Counted from the first letter of the stretch, positions 7,146 through 14,306 are shown. The stretch is DNA of 16,952 nt from Halieaceae bacterium UBA6060 (GCA_002428935.1 DIYG01000181.1:1-16952); one strand, 5' to 3'. Notes: generated from the sequence alone by a model not told the origin. Numbers and translations: made by a program.

Positions 7146-7571
7146 AGATTAAAGTTTCAAAACGCGTAATGAATGGGCTTACCCCAGGGCGACGCTTATC
7201 GGCAGGACTTGGCGATAGGACACAACACAGCTGCTGAGGCGCGCACCCTCATCCGCCACAGCACCTATGGTGGGCTTGCAACAAAAAAAGGCGGCGTAGT
7301 ATAGCCGTGCCGCAGCAATGGGTCAGCCACGAAATCCTCCATTAACAGCGAATTCGGGTCCACGGACGCGCCGGTTACCCCTCTGTACGGGTATCCGAGC
7401 TGGGTTTCCAGAGCCCTGCCCGTCGCTTCTGACGACAGAAGCCGCAAATACGCTGATTTCAAGGTTCTCCTGGGGAGGCAAAACGCGTAATATCGCGCTC
7501 CGCGGTAAAACACGGCACCGCGATACCACATTTCCATCTCCCAGCTAGAGCACCTCGCGGAAGGACAATCC
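7146..7571. other. Divergent regulatory region between glnS and ppiB
   Basis: I see no convincing gene in these 426 bases. The left part is the glnS leader of about 145 bases. It contains a hairpin with TGAGG/CCTCA arms (7235-7239, 7247-7251) and an outer GCTG/CAGC pair (7230-7233, 7259-7262), plus a run of seven A (T on the sense strand) at 7283-7289. The right part, upstream of ppiB, has a perfect 7-bp hairpin GCTTCTG-ACGA-CAGAAGC (7425-7442), with no T-run after it. TAATAT (7488-7493) could be a ppiB -10, but its -35 is poor. Confidence 0.55.
7298..7326 (-). promoter_or_regulatory. Sigma-70 promoter for the glnS-cysS unit
   Basis: On the minus strand CTGACC (7321-7326), a 17-base spacer and TATACT (7298-7303) form a good sigma-70 promoter: four of six and five of six consensus bases at ideal spacing. 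The start would be near 7291, giving glnS a leader of about 145 bases. The position is right for the divergent gap, and no competing minus-strand promoter is as good. Confidence 0.6.
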
Positions 7572-8084
7572 ATGGTCACCCTGAACACCACCTACGGCGC
7601 TATCAAACTTGAACTCGATACCGAGAACGCACCGGCCACGGTGGCCAACTTTCTAATGTATGTTCGCGAAGGCTTCTACGACGGTACGATTTTTCACCGG
7701 GTCATCGATAGTTTCATGATCCAGGGCGGTGGCTTTGACACCGACATGCGCCAGAAAGGCACGAGAGAGCCCATCGAGAACGAGGCGGATAACGGCCTTA
7801 AGAACGACTTTGGTACCGTAGCCATGGCCCGCACTATGGATCCCCACTCGGCAACGGCGCAGTTCTTTATCAACGTTAAAGACAATGATTTCCTCAACCA
7901 CAGCGGTAAAACCATGCAGGGCTGGGGCTACGCCGTGTTTGGCCGCGTCGTAGAGGGAGAGGAGGTGCTTGATAAGATTCGCGCCGTGCCTACCACCTCT
8001 CGCGCTGGACACCAAGACGTGCCCGTAGACCCCGTGATCATCGAATCGGTCACCCTCGACGACGAGGCGGCAAGCGAAAGCTGA
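7572..8084 (+). CDS. ppiB: Cytoplasmic peptidyl-prolyl cis-trans isomerase B (cyclophilin), 170 aa
   Basis: This enzyme catalyses cis-trans isomerisation of X-Pro bonds and helps protein folding. There is no signal peptide, so it is the cytoplasmic PpiB type rather than periplasmic PpiA. The cyclophilin core is visible: FHRV at 41-44 with catalytic R43, FMIQGGGF at 48-55, MARTMDPHSATAQFFINV at 85-102, and FGRVVEGEEVLDKI at 123-136. The length is close to the 164-aa E. coli protein, with a short acidic tail. AAGGA just upstream (7562-7566 area) supports the ATG at 7572. lpxH follows 33 bases later on the same strand; the ppiB-lpxH pair divergent from glnS-cysS is an arrangement also known from Pseudomonas. 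Confidence 0.97.
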   Translation: MVTLNTTYGAIKLELDTENAPATVANFLMYVREGFYDGTIFHRVIDSFMIQGGGFDTDMRQKGTREPIENEADNGLKNDFGTVAMARTMDPHSATAQFFINVKDNDFLNHSGKTMQGWGYAVFGRVVEGEEVLDKIRAVPTTSRAGHQDVPVDPVIIESVTLDDEAASES

Positions 8085-8117
8085 TTCACCGCAGCTTAGG
8101 CTTCATTTTCATCGGTA

Positions 8118-8837
8118 ATGCCCGGGGCGACCTACTTCATATCGGACCTGCATCTCAGCGCTGAGCGCCCCGAGATCACTACCGCCTTCGGCCAATTCTT
8201 GGATCGCCATAGGGACGCCGAGGCCCTGTACATCCTCGGTGATCTCTTCGAGTTCTGGATCGGCGACGATGATGACAGTGCCATCGTCCATGACGTGGCC
8301 CGGCTCCTACAGCAGTTCCGCCAGGCCGGTCCTCACATCTACTTGATGCACGGCAACCGGGACTTCCTCCTTGGCGAGCGCTACGCCGCCCGTCTAGGGG
8401 CTACGATCCTTCCCGATCCCAGTGTGCTAGAGATCGACGGTCACCGCCTGCTGTTGATGCATGGCGATAGTCTCTGCACCCGCGACCTGGAGTACCAACA
8501 GTTCCGCACCATGGTCCGCTCACCGGAGTGGCAGCAGGGAGCGTTGAGCCACAGCCTTGAAGAACGTCGAGCCCTGGCCGCAAAGCTCCGTGCCGAAAGC
8601 AAACACGCCGGTAGTCGCAAGGCCGAAGACATCATGGACGTAACGGGTAACGAAGTGGCTCGGGCGATGACTGAAGCCCAGTGCAGGACGCTGATCCACG
8701 GTCACACGCACCGACCCGCCCGTCATGAGATTGCCAGCGGTGTCCGCTGGGTATTGGGCGACTGGGAACAAAAAGGCTGGTACCTGAAGCTAGAGAAAGG
8801 CGAAATAAATCTTATTGATTTCGATATAATTCAATAG
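8118..8837 (+). CDS. lpxH: UDP-2,3-diacylglucosamine diphosphatase, 239 aa
   Basis: This metal-dependent phosphoesterase at the inner face of the inner membrane splits UDP-2,3-diacylglucosamine to lipid X and UMP in lipid A synthesis. The calcineurin-like metal motifs are in order: DLH (D10, H12), GDLFEFWIGDD from residue 41, GNRD (79-82), MHGD (114-117) and HGHTHRP (194-200). YFISDLHLS and the length of about 240 aa are typical of LpxH rather than LpxI or LpxG. The Shine-Dalgarno is weak (CGGT close to the ATG), but the N-terminus fits the family exactly. It is probably expressed with ppiB, 33 bases upstream. The last codons and the downstream gap are much richer in AT than the rest of the window. 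Confidence 0.96.
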   Translation: MPGATYFISDLHLSAERPEITTAFGQFLDRHRDAEALYILGDLFEFWIGDDDDSAIVHDVARLLQQFRQAGPHIYLMHGNRDFLLGERYAARLGATILPDPSVLEIDGHRLLLMHGDSLCTRDLEYQQFRTMVRSPEWQQGALSHSLEERRALAAKLRAESKHAGSRKAEDIMDVTGNEVARAMTEAQCRTLIHGHTHRPARHEIASGVRWVLGDWEQKGWYLKLEKGEINLIDFDIIQ

Positions 8838-8838
8838 G
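8811..8838 (+). repeat. Inverted repeat over the lpxH stop codon in an AT-rich patch
   Basis: CTTATTGA (8811-8818) can pair with TCAATAGG (8831-8838) as an 8-bp stem with one G-U pair and a 12-base loop; the lpxH stop lies in the right arm. It sits between convergent lpxH and miaE and may slow or end transcription, but no proper T-run follows. Of the 80 bases 8801-8880, 18 are G or C, well below the surroundings. Confidence 0.4.
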
Positions 8839-8871
8839 TTATAAATAACACCTACAGTAATTTATCACTTT

Positions 8872-9510
8872 TTATGAAGAAGCTGGCACCCCCGAGTGGA
8901 AGCGAAACTGGGGGTCCGGAGACTCTACCAACTGCTGTTCTCGTTCCAGTAAAGTCCGTAAACGAGGCTCCACATCCACCTGCGGGGCGAGGCTCTCGGC
9001 AAGGCCCAGGTAGTCCTCGAAATGACGGGCTTCAGACTTCAGCAAGCTTGTGTAAAATCTCCCTAGTTCTTCATCCAGCACCGGCAGCAGGGCAGCAAAG
9101 CGCTCACAAGATCGTGCTTCGATAATCGCGCCGATAAGCATCGTGTCCACGAGACGCAGGGGTTCATCCTTAGCCACCAGTTCTCGAAGTCCAGAGGCAT
9201 ACCGCGCCGCCGTAAGCTGCGGGTAGGAGAGGCCCCGTTTCTCCATAATCGCCAGCACCTGCTCAAAATGTCGCAGTTCCTCCCGCGCCAATCGAGATAG
9301 CTTGCGCAACAAACTTGGATGTTCCACATAGCGGTACATGAGATTGAGAGCCGTCGACGCCGCTTTCTTCTCACAGTTGGCGTGGTCAACAAGCAGGACG
9401 TGTAAGTTGCCGGGGTCTGCTGCCGCTTCAATCCAGGCCTGGGGTGTCGCACAAGGCAAGAAGGATAGAAGAGGATCAAGGTCGACATCAGTTTTTACAG
9501 GGGCATTCAT
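8872..9510 (-). CDS. miaE: tRNA 2-methylthio-N6-isopentenyladenosine hydroxylase, 212 aa
   Basis: MiaE is an oxygen-dependent diiron enzyme that hydroxylates the isopentenyl group of ms2i6A at position 37 of tRNAs reading U-starting codons. The ferritin-like four-helix pattern is visible: DHANCEKKAAS with E47, LAREELRHFEQV with E78 and H81, GAIIEARSCERF with E131, and KSEARHFEDYL with E160 and H163. These are the expected carboxylate and histidine ligands. The length matches pseudomonad forms. The ATG overlaps the stop of the upstream DUF1289 gene (ATGA), so the two are translationally coupled. A small hairpin, CCGGG/CCCGG (9513-9525), covers its ribosome binding region. The presence of MiaE implies that MiaA and MiaB are encoded elsewhere, and an aerobic life. 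Confidence 0.95.
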   Translation of the reverse strand: MNAPVKTDVDLDPLLSFLPCATPQAWIEAAADPGNLHVLLVDHANCEKKAASTALNLMYRYVEHPSLLRKLSRLAREELRHFEQVLAIMEKRGLSYPQLTAARYASGLRELVAKDEPLRLVDTMLIGAIIEARSCERFAALLPVLDEELGRFYTSLLKSEARHFEDYLGLAESLAPQVDVEPRLRTLLEREQQLVESPDPQFRFHSGVPASS

Positions 9511-9983
9511 CCCCGGGACTCCCGGCCAAAAAGATCAGGCATAAGGTAATACCGCTCATAATGCGCGCTGGAAAGGGCAAAGTACTCGGCGTCGATCTGC
9601 TCTCGCAGCTCAAGGAGGCTTAAGGTACGGAAGCGTAGATCCACCTCAAAACCAAAGTTCCCGGGGTCGGTGATTTGCCCTGCCCCCGCCTTCAGCAATG
9701 CAAAAACCCAACAGTAAGGATCGTGATCCGGGTTGTGCCGCACCTGCTGAGTCTGTAATTGCCAGGCGAGCAAAGGCTGATCGATGATACGAAGACGGTT
9801 TTTCACGCACTGGGCGAGAAACTGCGAGAGACGGCTATCGACGATCCGTTTTTGGTCTTGGGAGTAGCTGTTCCAGTCGATCACCTCATGGGCGAAGCGC
9901 TTGCACCCACGGCAGACGGAGTCGCCAATGCCCGTCGAACAGACGCCTATGCAGGGGGTTTTTACCGGAGGTAAGCGCTCCAT
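9507..9983 (-). CDS. DUF1289-domain protein with C-terminal extension, 158 aa
   Basis: Residues about 8-55 are a DUF1289 domain: TPCIGVCSTGIGDSVCRGCKRFAHEVIDW with C11, C15, C24 and C27. The CX3C/CX2C arrangement suggests a bound metal, zinc or Fe-S; no function is established. Most DUF1289 proteins I know are short (around 60-80 aa); here about 100 further residues follow, with DHDPYCWVFALLKAGAGQI and an aromatic, acidic end (AEYFALSSAHYERYYLMPDLFG). That part is unassigned. There is no signal peptide. The ATG at 9983 has no clear Shine-Dalgarno but is the only sensible start just before the domain. It overlaps miaE by ATGA, which hints at a linked role in tRNA or iron biology; this is inference from position only. 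Confidence 0.88.
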   Translation of the reverse strand: MERLPPVKTPCIGVCSTGIGDSVCRGCKRFAHEVIDWNSYSQDQKRIVDSRLSQFLAQCVKNRLRIIDQPLLAWQLQTQQVRHNPDHDPYCWVFALLKAGAGQITDPGNFGFEVDLRFRTLSLLELREQIDAEYFALSSAHYERYYLMPDLFGRESRG

Positions 9984-10148
9984 TTATCGGGATTGTTTCC
10001 GTGCGTAAATACCCAAGGATAAAGCGAGGAACGACGATTGCCCAGACGAAAGGCTTATCAGAGCAAGATCAAAGGTGGACGCAGCTGGCATTCTCAGGTT
10101 CTCGTGGCTCGCCAAGAGTATTTTCAATGGGACGCCTGTCTTCAGTTT

Positions 10149-10167
10149 TCATTCACCCTGTGAATGA
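10149..10167. promoter_or_regulatory. 19-bp palindrome, candidate operator upstream of acnB
   Basis: TCATTCAC-CCT-GTGAATGA has 8-bp perfect arms and a 3-base centre. Its centre is about 66 bases upstream of the start predicted from the TATAAT at 10212-10217, a distance suited to an activator. It could equally serve the divergent DUF1289-miaE unit. It is not a CRP site (the half-sites are in the opposite sense) and not an FNR site. The regulator is not identifiable from sequence alone. Confidence 0.5.
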
Positions 10168-10211
10168 TGCCGATAAACCCCTGATTTCTGGTGCGATTTA
10201 CTACCCTCGTC

Positions 10212-10217
10212 TATAAT
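10212..10217 (+). promoter_or_regulatory. Consensus -10 box of the likely acnB promoter
   Basis: TATAAT matches the sigma-70 -10 exactly and stands out in this GC-rich gap. No good -35 lies 16-18 bases upstream (TGGTGC is the nearest), and there is no extended -10 TG, so the promoter may need an activator. The start would be near 10224, giving a leader of about 110 bases. Confidence 0.5.
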
Positions 10218-10334
10218 CTGCGAGACATTTTTCAGGGCTTGATGCCTGAACGAGCAGACGAAGCGCGCGTATGCGATCGCCTGTCGGCATCCTCGTACCC
10301 TCCCCCAAACACCACGTACTTTAAGGAGTGATTT

Positions 10335-12947
10335 ATGCTCGACGCCTACCGTGAACACGAAGCAGAACGCGCCGCCCAGGGTATCCCCGCCAAACCCCTC
10401 TCGGCGGAACAGGTGGCAGGACTCATCGAGCTCATCAAAGCTCCTCCCGCTGGTGAAGAGAGCTTCTTGCTGGATCTCCTGGCCCACCGTGTTCCGCCCG
10501 GTGTCGATGAAGCCGCCTATGTCAAAGCCGGCTTTCTCAGCGCCATCGCCAAAGGCGAGGCGGACTGTGGCTTGATCAGCCGTGAAGACGCGGTGAAGTT
10601 ACTGGGCAATATGCACGGTGGCTACAACATCGAAACCCTGGTGGCCCTCCTGTCCGATGACGGTCTCGCCGCTGCCGCTGCGGAAGAACTCAAGCACACG
10701 CTGTTGATGTTTGAAGCTTTTCACGATGTGGCCGAACTGGCCAAGGACGGCAACAGTCATGCCCAGGCGGTGATGCAGAGCTGGGCCGATGGAGAATGGT
10801 TCACCAATCGAGATGATGTGCCCGAGTCCATCAAGGTCGCGGTCTTCAAAGTCACCGGTGAAACCAACACGGATGACCTCTCCCCCGCGCCCGACGCCTG
10901 GTCCCGACCGGACATCCCCCTCCACGCCCTGGCTATGTACAAAATGACCCGCGATGGCCTGGAACCGGAAGAACATGGAGTCAAGGGCCCCATGGCGCAG
11001 GTAGAGGCCATCAAGGCCAAGGGCCTGCCCGTGGCCTTCGTGGGTGACGTGGTCGGTACCGGCTCCTCTCGCAAGTCCGCCACCAACTCCGTATTGTGGT
11101 TTTTCGGCGACGACATCTCCGGCGTTCCGAACAAGAAAGGCGGTGGTATCTGCATCGGTGGCAAAGTAGCGCCGATCTTCTACAACACCATGGAAGACGC
11201 GGGCGCCCTGGTTTTTGAAGCACCCGTCGATGACCTGGCCATGGGTGATGTTATCGATATCCGCCCCTACGAGGGCAAAATCCTTAACGAGGCCGGCGAT
11301 ACCCTGTCGGAGTTCGAACTCAAGTCCGACGTGCTCCTGGACGAAGTTCGGGCCGGCGGACGGATCAATCTGATAATCGGCCGTGGTCTGACCACCCGCG
11401 CGCGAGAAGCTTTGGGACTCCCCGCCTCAGAACTGTTCCGCACACCGGAGCAACCGGTAGATACCGGTAAGGGCTACACCCTGGCGCAGAAAATGGTGGG
11501 CAAAGCCTGCGGTATGGACGGCGTACGCCCCGGCACCTACTGCGAACCGCTTATGACCACGGTAGGTTCCCAGGACACCACGGGGCCGATGACCCGAGAC
11601 GAACTGAAGGACCTCGCCTGTCTGGGCTTTTCCGCCGACCTCACCATGCAGAGCTTCTGCCACACGGCGGCCTACCCCAAACCCGTCGACATCGACACGC
11701 AGCACACCTTGCCCGATTTCATCATGACCCGTGGAGGCGTCAGCCTCCGGCCTGGCGATGGCATCATCCACAGTTGGCTTAACCGCATGCTACTCCCCGA
11801 CACCGTGGGGACCGGTGGTGACTCCCATACGCGCTTCCCCATGGGCATCTCCTTCCCCGCGGGATCTGGACTGGTAGCTTTCGCCGCCGCAACAGGCGTT
11901 ATGCCCCTGGATATGCCGGAATCCGTGCTCGTGCGCTTCAAAGGCGAGATGCAGCCCGGCATTACCCTCCGGGATCTGGTTCACGCCATCCCCTACTACG
12001 CGATCCAGCAAGGGCTGCTTACGGTAGAGAAGAAGGGCAAGAAAAATATCTTCTCCGGCCGGATTCTTGAAATCGAAGGGCTTCAGGATCTGACCGTTGA
12101 GCAAGCGTTCGAGCTGTCCGACGCCAGTGCCGAGCGCTCCTGCGCCGGTTGTACCATCGATCTCTCAGAAGAGACCGTTGCCGAGTACCTACGCTCCAAC
12201 ATCGTTCTCCTGCGCAGCATGATCTCCGAAGGCTACGGCGATGCGCGGACCCTGGAGCGCCGGGCGCAGAAGATGGAAGAATGGCTCGCCAATCCAACGC
12301 TCATGCGCGCTGACAAAGATGCCGAGTACACGGCGGTGATCGAAATCGATCTGGCCGATGTCAAGGAACCCATCGTCTGCGCCCCGAACGACCCCGATGA
12401 TGCTCGCCTACTTTCAGATGTAGCGGGAGACAGCGTTGACGAGGTGTTCATCGGTAGCTGCATGACCAACATCGGTCACTTCCGCGCTGCGGGTAAGTTG
12501 TTGGAGCAACACAAAGGCGGCATCAACACCCGCATGTGGATCGTTCCGCCGACGCGTATGGACGAACATCAACTCATGGAAGAAGGCTACTACAACATCT
12601 ACGGCAAGGCCGGAGCACGAACGGAGATGCCCGGCTGTTCCCTATGTATGGGTAATCAGGCTCGCGTTGCGGCAAATTCAACGGTGCTCAGCACAAGCAC
12701 GCGAAATTTTCCCAACCGTCTTGGAGACGGCGCAAACGTGTACCTCACCTCCGCGGAGTTGGCCTCTGTGGGCGCTGTCCTCGGCAAACTGCCAACACCC
12801 GAGGAATACATGGAGTACGCAAAGAATATCGACTCCATGGCCGATGACATCTACCGCTACATGAACTTCGATCAGATCGTGGAGTTCCAGAAAAAAGCGG
12901 AAGACGGCAAGCGCATCGCGGCGGTGGAAATCTCCGAGGTCGCCTAA
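10335..12947 (+). CDS. acnB: Aconitate hydratase B, 870 aa
   Basis: AcnB interconverts citrate and isocitrate through cis-aconitate in the TCA cycle, and often also acts on 2-methylisocitrate. The domain order is that of bacterial AcnB, with the HEAT-like N-terminal domain (about residues 1-160), then the mobile swivel domain (about 165-370, with GTGSSRKSATNSVLWFFG at 241-258), then the catalytic Fe-S domains. The 4Fe-4S ligands are C709 (GSCMTNIGH), C768 and C771 (MPGCSLCMGNQARV), within one residue of the E. coli numbering. The length (865 in E. coli) is normal. AAGGAG at 10323-10328 supports the ATG. It is a single-gene unit in this window, with its own promoter region. As apo-aconitase, this family can also bind mRNA when iron is low. 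Confidence 0.98.
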   Translation: MLDAYREHEAERAAQGIPAKPLSAEQVAGLIELIKAPPAGEESFLLDLLAHRVPPGVDEAAYVKAGFLSAIAKGEADCGLISREDAVKLLGNMHGGYNIETLVALLSDDGLAAAAAEELKHTLLMFEAFHDVAELAKDGNSHAQAVMQSWADGEWFTNRDDVPESIKVAVFKVTGETNTDDLSPAPDAWSRPDIPLHALAMYKMTRDGLEPEEHGVKGPMAQVEAIKAKGLPVAFVGDVVGTGSSRKSATNSVLWFFGDDISGVPNKKGGGICIGGKVAPIFYNTMEDAGALVFEAPVDDLAMGDVIDIRPYEGKILNEAGDTLSEFELKSDVLLDEVRAGGRINLIIGRGLTTRAREALGLPASELFRTPEQPVDTGKGYTLAQKMVGKACGMDGVRPGTYCEPLMTTVGSQDTTGPMTRDELKDLACLGFSADLTMQSFCHTAAYPKPVDIDTQHTLPDFIMTRGGVSLRPGDGIIHSWLNRMLLPDTVGTGGDSHTRFPMGISFPAGSGLVAFAAATGVMPLDMPESVLVRFKGEMQPGITLRDLVHAIPYYAIQQGLLTVEKKGKKNIFSGRILEIEGLQDLTVEQAFELSDASAERSCAGCTIDLSEETVAEYLRSNIVLLRSMISEGYGDARTLERRAQKMEEWLANPTLMRADKDAEYTAVIEIDLADVKEPIVCAPNDPDDARLLSDVAGDSVDEVFIGSCMTNIGHFRAAGKLLEQHKGGINTRMWIVPPTRMDEHQLMEEGYYNIYGKAGARTEMPGCSLCMGNQARVAANSTVLSTSTRNFPNRLGDGANVYLTSAELASVGAVLGKLPTPEEYMEYAKNIDSMADDIYRYMNFDQIVEFQKKAEDGKRIAAVEISEVA

Positions 12948-12975
12948 GGAGCTCCTGAGCTTCCCGCTGAGCCAC

Positions 12976-12994
12976 GCTGCAAAACTCCTGCAGC
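12976..12994 (+). repeat. Short hairpin downstream of acnB
   Basis: GCTGCA (12976-12981) pairs with TGCAGC (12989-12994) around a 7-base loop, 29 bases after the acnB stop. It precedes the longer hairpin at 13007-13045. No T-run follows. It may be part of the 3' end structure of the acnB mRNA. Confidence 0.4.
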
Positions 12995-13006
12995 AGGGCT
13001 TGGACT

Positions 13007-13045
13007 TCCTAGATCAGGTACCGGTCTCCGAGCCCTGATCTAGGA
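13007..13045. terminator. 12-bp perfect hairpin between convergent genes, possible bidirectional terminator
   Basis: TCCTAGATCAGG (13007-13018) and CCTGATCTAGGA (13034-13045) are perfect complements with a 15-base loop. The right arm contains the TAG stop (13040-13042) of the minus-strand metallopeptidase gene. It lies at the meeting point of acnB and that gene, where a two-way terminator is expected. Neither side has a T-run, so it is not a classical intrinsic terminator and could instead protect 3' ends. Confidence 0.5.
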
Positions 13046-13834
13046 CACAACGATGCGCTCGGGGCACCCCGGTGTTTCACGCATCGTTACCAACTCCTGA
13101 GAGAAGATCTGGGTTTCTCCCAGGCGATCCAGCAGCCGCACCAGTTCGTCTAGATCGCGCCGCCCGGAGCGACAGCAGCCAACGTACTTGCGCAGCACCC
13201 TTTGCAACGAACTACCCTGTTCCTGCAGACGGAGATCTACGCGCTCAAAGTACACCGCCCCACCCCAGTAAAACGTCGGATACCTTCCGCGAGCTCTCAA
13301 ACTGACCATGCTTTGCGGTAGGGGTCTACGCTCAACTGCCAGCGCCGCTGTCGCCCTTCGCATTTTTTCATCGCGGCGACGAAGGGCCTCTTCTCGGTCA
13401 ATAACGCCCATTTCTACCATGATGGAATGCTGGAGATAGCTGGCAAAGCCTTCTGCGAACCAGGCGTTATCTCCGCCCAGGTAAGGCAGCAATAGGTGCG
13501 CCAGTTCGTGCGCTGCGGTCCAGTCATCCAGGAACGCCTGTTGGGGAAAACGGGGATCCACATAGAAGTAAATCGACTGCCTCCGGTCTCGCCAGGTGTT
13601 GGCCCAGGGCACCGGCTCCTCGGATCCGTCCCGTCGATGCAAATGCACGTGAACCGGGAAAGGCAGCGGACCGGCATAACGCTCCAGAGCCCCATGGGTC
13701 TCCTCTAGCCAGACGCGTAGCCTGGCACGCTCATCGGCACTAAACGGTTCGTCCCAATGCCAGACGAGATTTGCCTGGGCTGATCCAACACTTAGAAACA
13801 GACCCAGAAACAGAATGATCGCTCTACAAAGCAT
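13040..13834 (-). CDS. Secreted gluzincin-type metallopeptidase, 264 aa
   Basis: A signal peptide is clear: MLCRAIILFLGLFLSVGSAQA, with cleavage likely after residue 21, so the product is periplasmic or secreted. The zinc site is HELAH at 109-113 followed by WFAEGFASYLQ, where E128 is the expected third ligand, 15 residues after the second His; this HEXXH...E layout defines gluzincins. A later block, RYPTFYWGGAVYFERVDLRLQEQG (about 184-207), resembles the helical region that closes the active site in M1/M61-like peptidases. C220, C221 and C257 lie near the C-terminus. No named family is recognised, and the substrate is unknown. The ATG at 13834 lacks a strong Shine-Dalgarno. It is the last gene of the DUF58-tgpA-VOC run, 47 bases after the VOC gene. 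Confidence 0.9.
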   Translation of the reverse strand: MLCRAIILFLGLFLSVGSAQANLVWHWDEPFSADERARLRVWLEETHGALERYAGPLPFPVHVHLHRRDGSEEPVPWANTWRDRRQSIYFYVDPRFPQQAFLDDWTAAHELAHLLLPYLGGDNAWFAEGFASYLQHSIMVEMGVIDREEALRRRDEKMRRATAALAVERRPLPQSMVSLRARGRYPTFYWGGAVYFERVDLRLQEQGSSLQRVLRKYVGCCRSGRRDLDELVRLLDRLGETQIFSQELVTMRETPGCPERIVVS

Positions 13835-13881
13835 GACTCTGATACGGAGAGACCGCCCGGGAGGACCAATTGGGAGAATAG

Positions 13882-14277
13882 TTAGGGTGCTGGCTCGTGC
13901 AGTGCAACGCGATTGCCTTCGCTATCGCGAAACTCAGCGACCCAACCCAGCTCACCGATAGCTGTGCGGGGATACCGAGCTTGTCCTCCGCTCGCGCGTA
14001 CACGATCAAGCACAGCGTTGATGTCCGTAACCTGAAAGTACACCCGGGTGCCGGCTTCGCTGGGCTCGTAGCTATCTCCCTGGGCAAGGGCACCGGTAAT
14101 CGCCGACTGCCCCTCTTGCGGTTCGGGAAACAAGGCCATGGCATTTCCGTCGATGATTGTTCGCTCCAGGGTGATGGCGAAAACCGTCTCGTAGAATTCT
14201 ACGGCGCGATCCATATCGGCGACGGGGATTTCAAAATAGCTTACCGCGGCAAAGGTAGCCGCCATTAGGGTGCTCAA
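13882..14277 (-). CDS. VOC (glyoxalase/dioxygenase fold) family protein, 131 aa
   Basis: This is a small, soluble one-module VOC protein. The two beta-alpha-beta repeats show as VSYFEIPVADMDRAVEFYETVF (12-33) and TRVYFQVTDINAVLDRVRASGG (77-98), ending with AEFRDSEGNRVALHEP (114-129). VOC proteins bind a metal and act as lyases, dioxygenases or resistance proteins; the reaction here cannot be told. The start chosen is TTG at 14277, because AGGAGG (14286-14291) stands 8 bases before it and 20 bases before the alternative ATG at 14265. It lies 29 bases after tgpA and probably shares its transcript. Such genes are often passengers in operons, so a role in the envelope cluster is not implied. Confidence 0.9.
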   Translation of the reverse strand: MSTLMAATFAAVSYFEIPVADMDRAVEFYETVFAITLERTIIDGNAMALFPEPQEGQSAITGALAQGDSYEPSEAGTRVYFQVTDINAVLDRVRASGGQARYPRTAIGELGWVAEFRDSEGNRVALHEPAP

Positions 14278-14285
14278 ACGATGTT

Positions 14286-14291
14286 CCTCCT
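14286..14291 (-). promoter_or_regulatory. Ribosome binding site that supports a TTG start
   Basis: A perfect AGGAGG lies 8 bases upstream of the TTG at 14275-14277. The first ATG (14263-14265) would be 20 bases away, too far for this site, so the TTG is preferred. Confidence 0.75.
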
Positions 14292-14306
14292 ACGAAAACC
14301 GAAACG

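Larger units (their letters stand above)
9984..10334. other. Divergent gap between the DUF1289 gene and acnB
   Basis: No credible gene is seen in these 351 bases. The short plus-strand frame at 10001-10216 has no family-like sequence and no ribosome binding site. The gap holds a 19-bp perfect palindrome (10149-10167), a consensus -10 for acnB (10212-10217) and an acnB leader of about 110 bases ending in AAGGAG (10323-10328). Confidence 0.6.

Noticed and set aside
7265..7591. A 108-codon minus-strand open frame between glnS and ppiB
   Set aside because: It covers the glnS promoter and the ppiB start, shows no family-like sequence and has no ribosome binding site.
10149..10167. A CRP site upstream of acnB
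   Set aside because: CRP sites read TGTGA-N6-TCACA; here the half-sites face the other way with a 3-base centre.
10001..10216. A 71-codon plus-strand open frame before acnB
   Set aside because: It runs across the palindrome and into the -10 box, has no Shine-Dalgarno and looks random.
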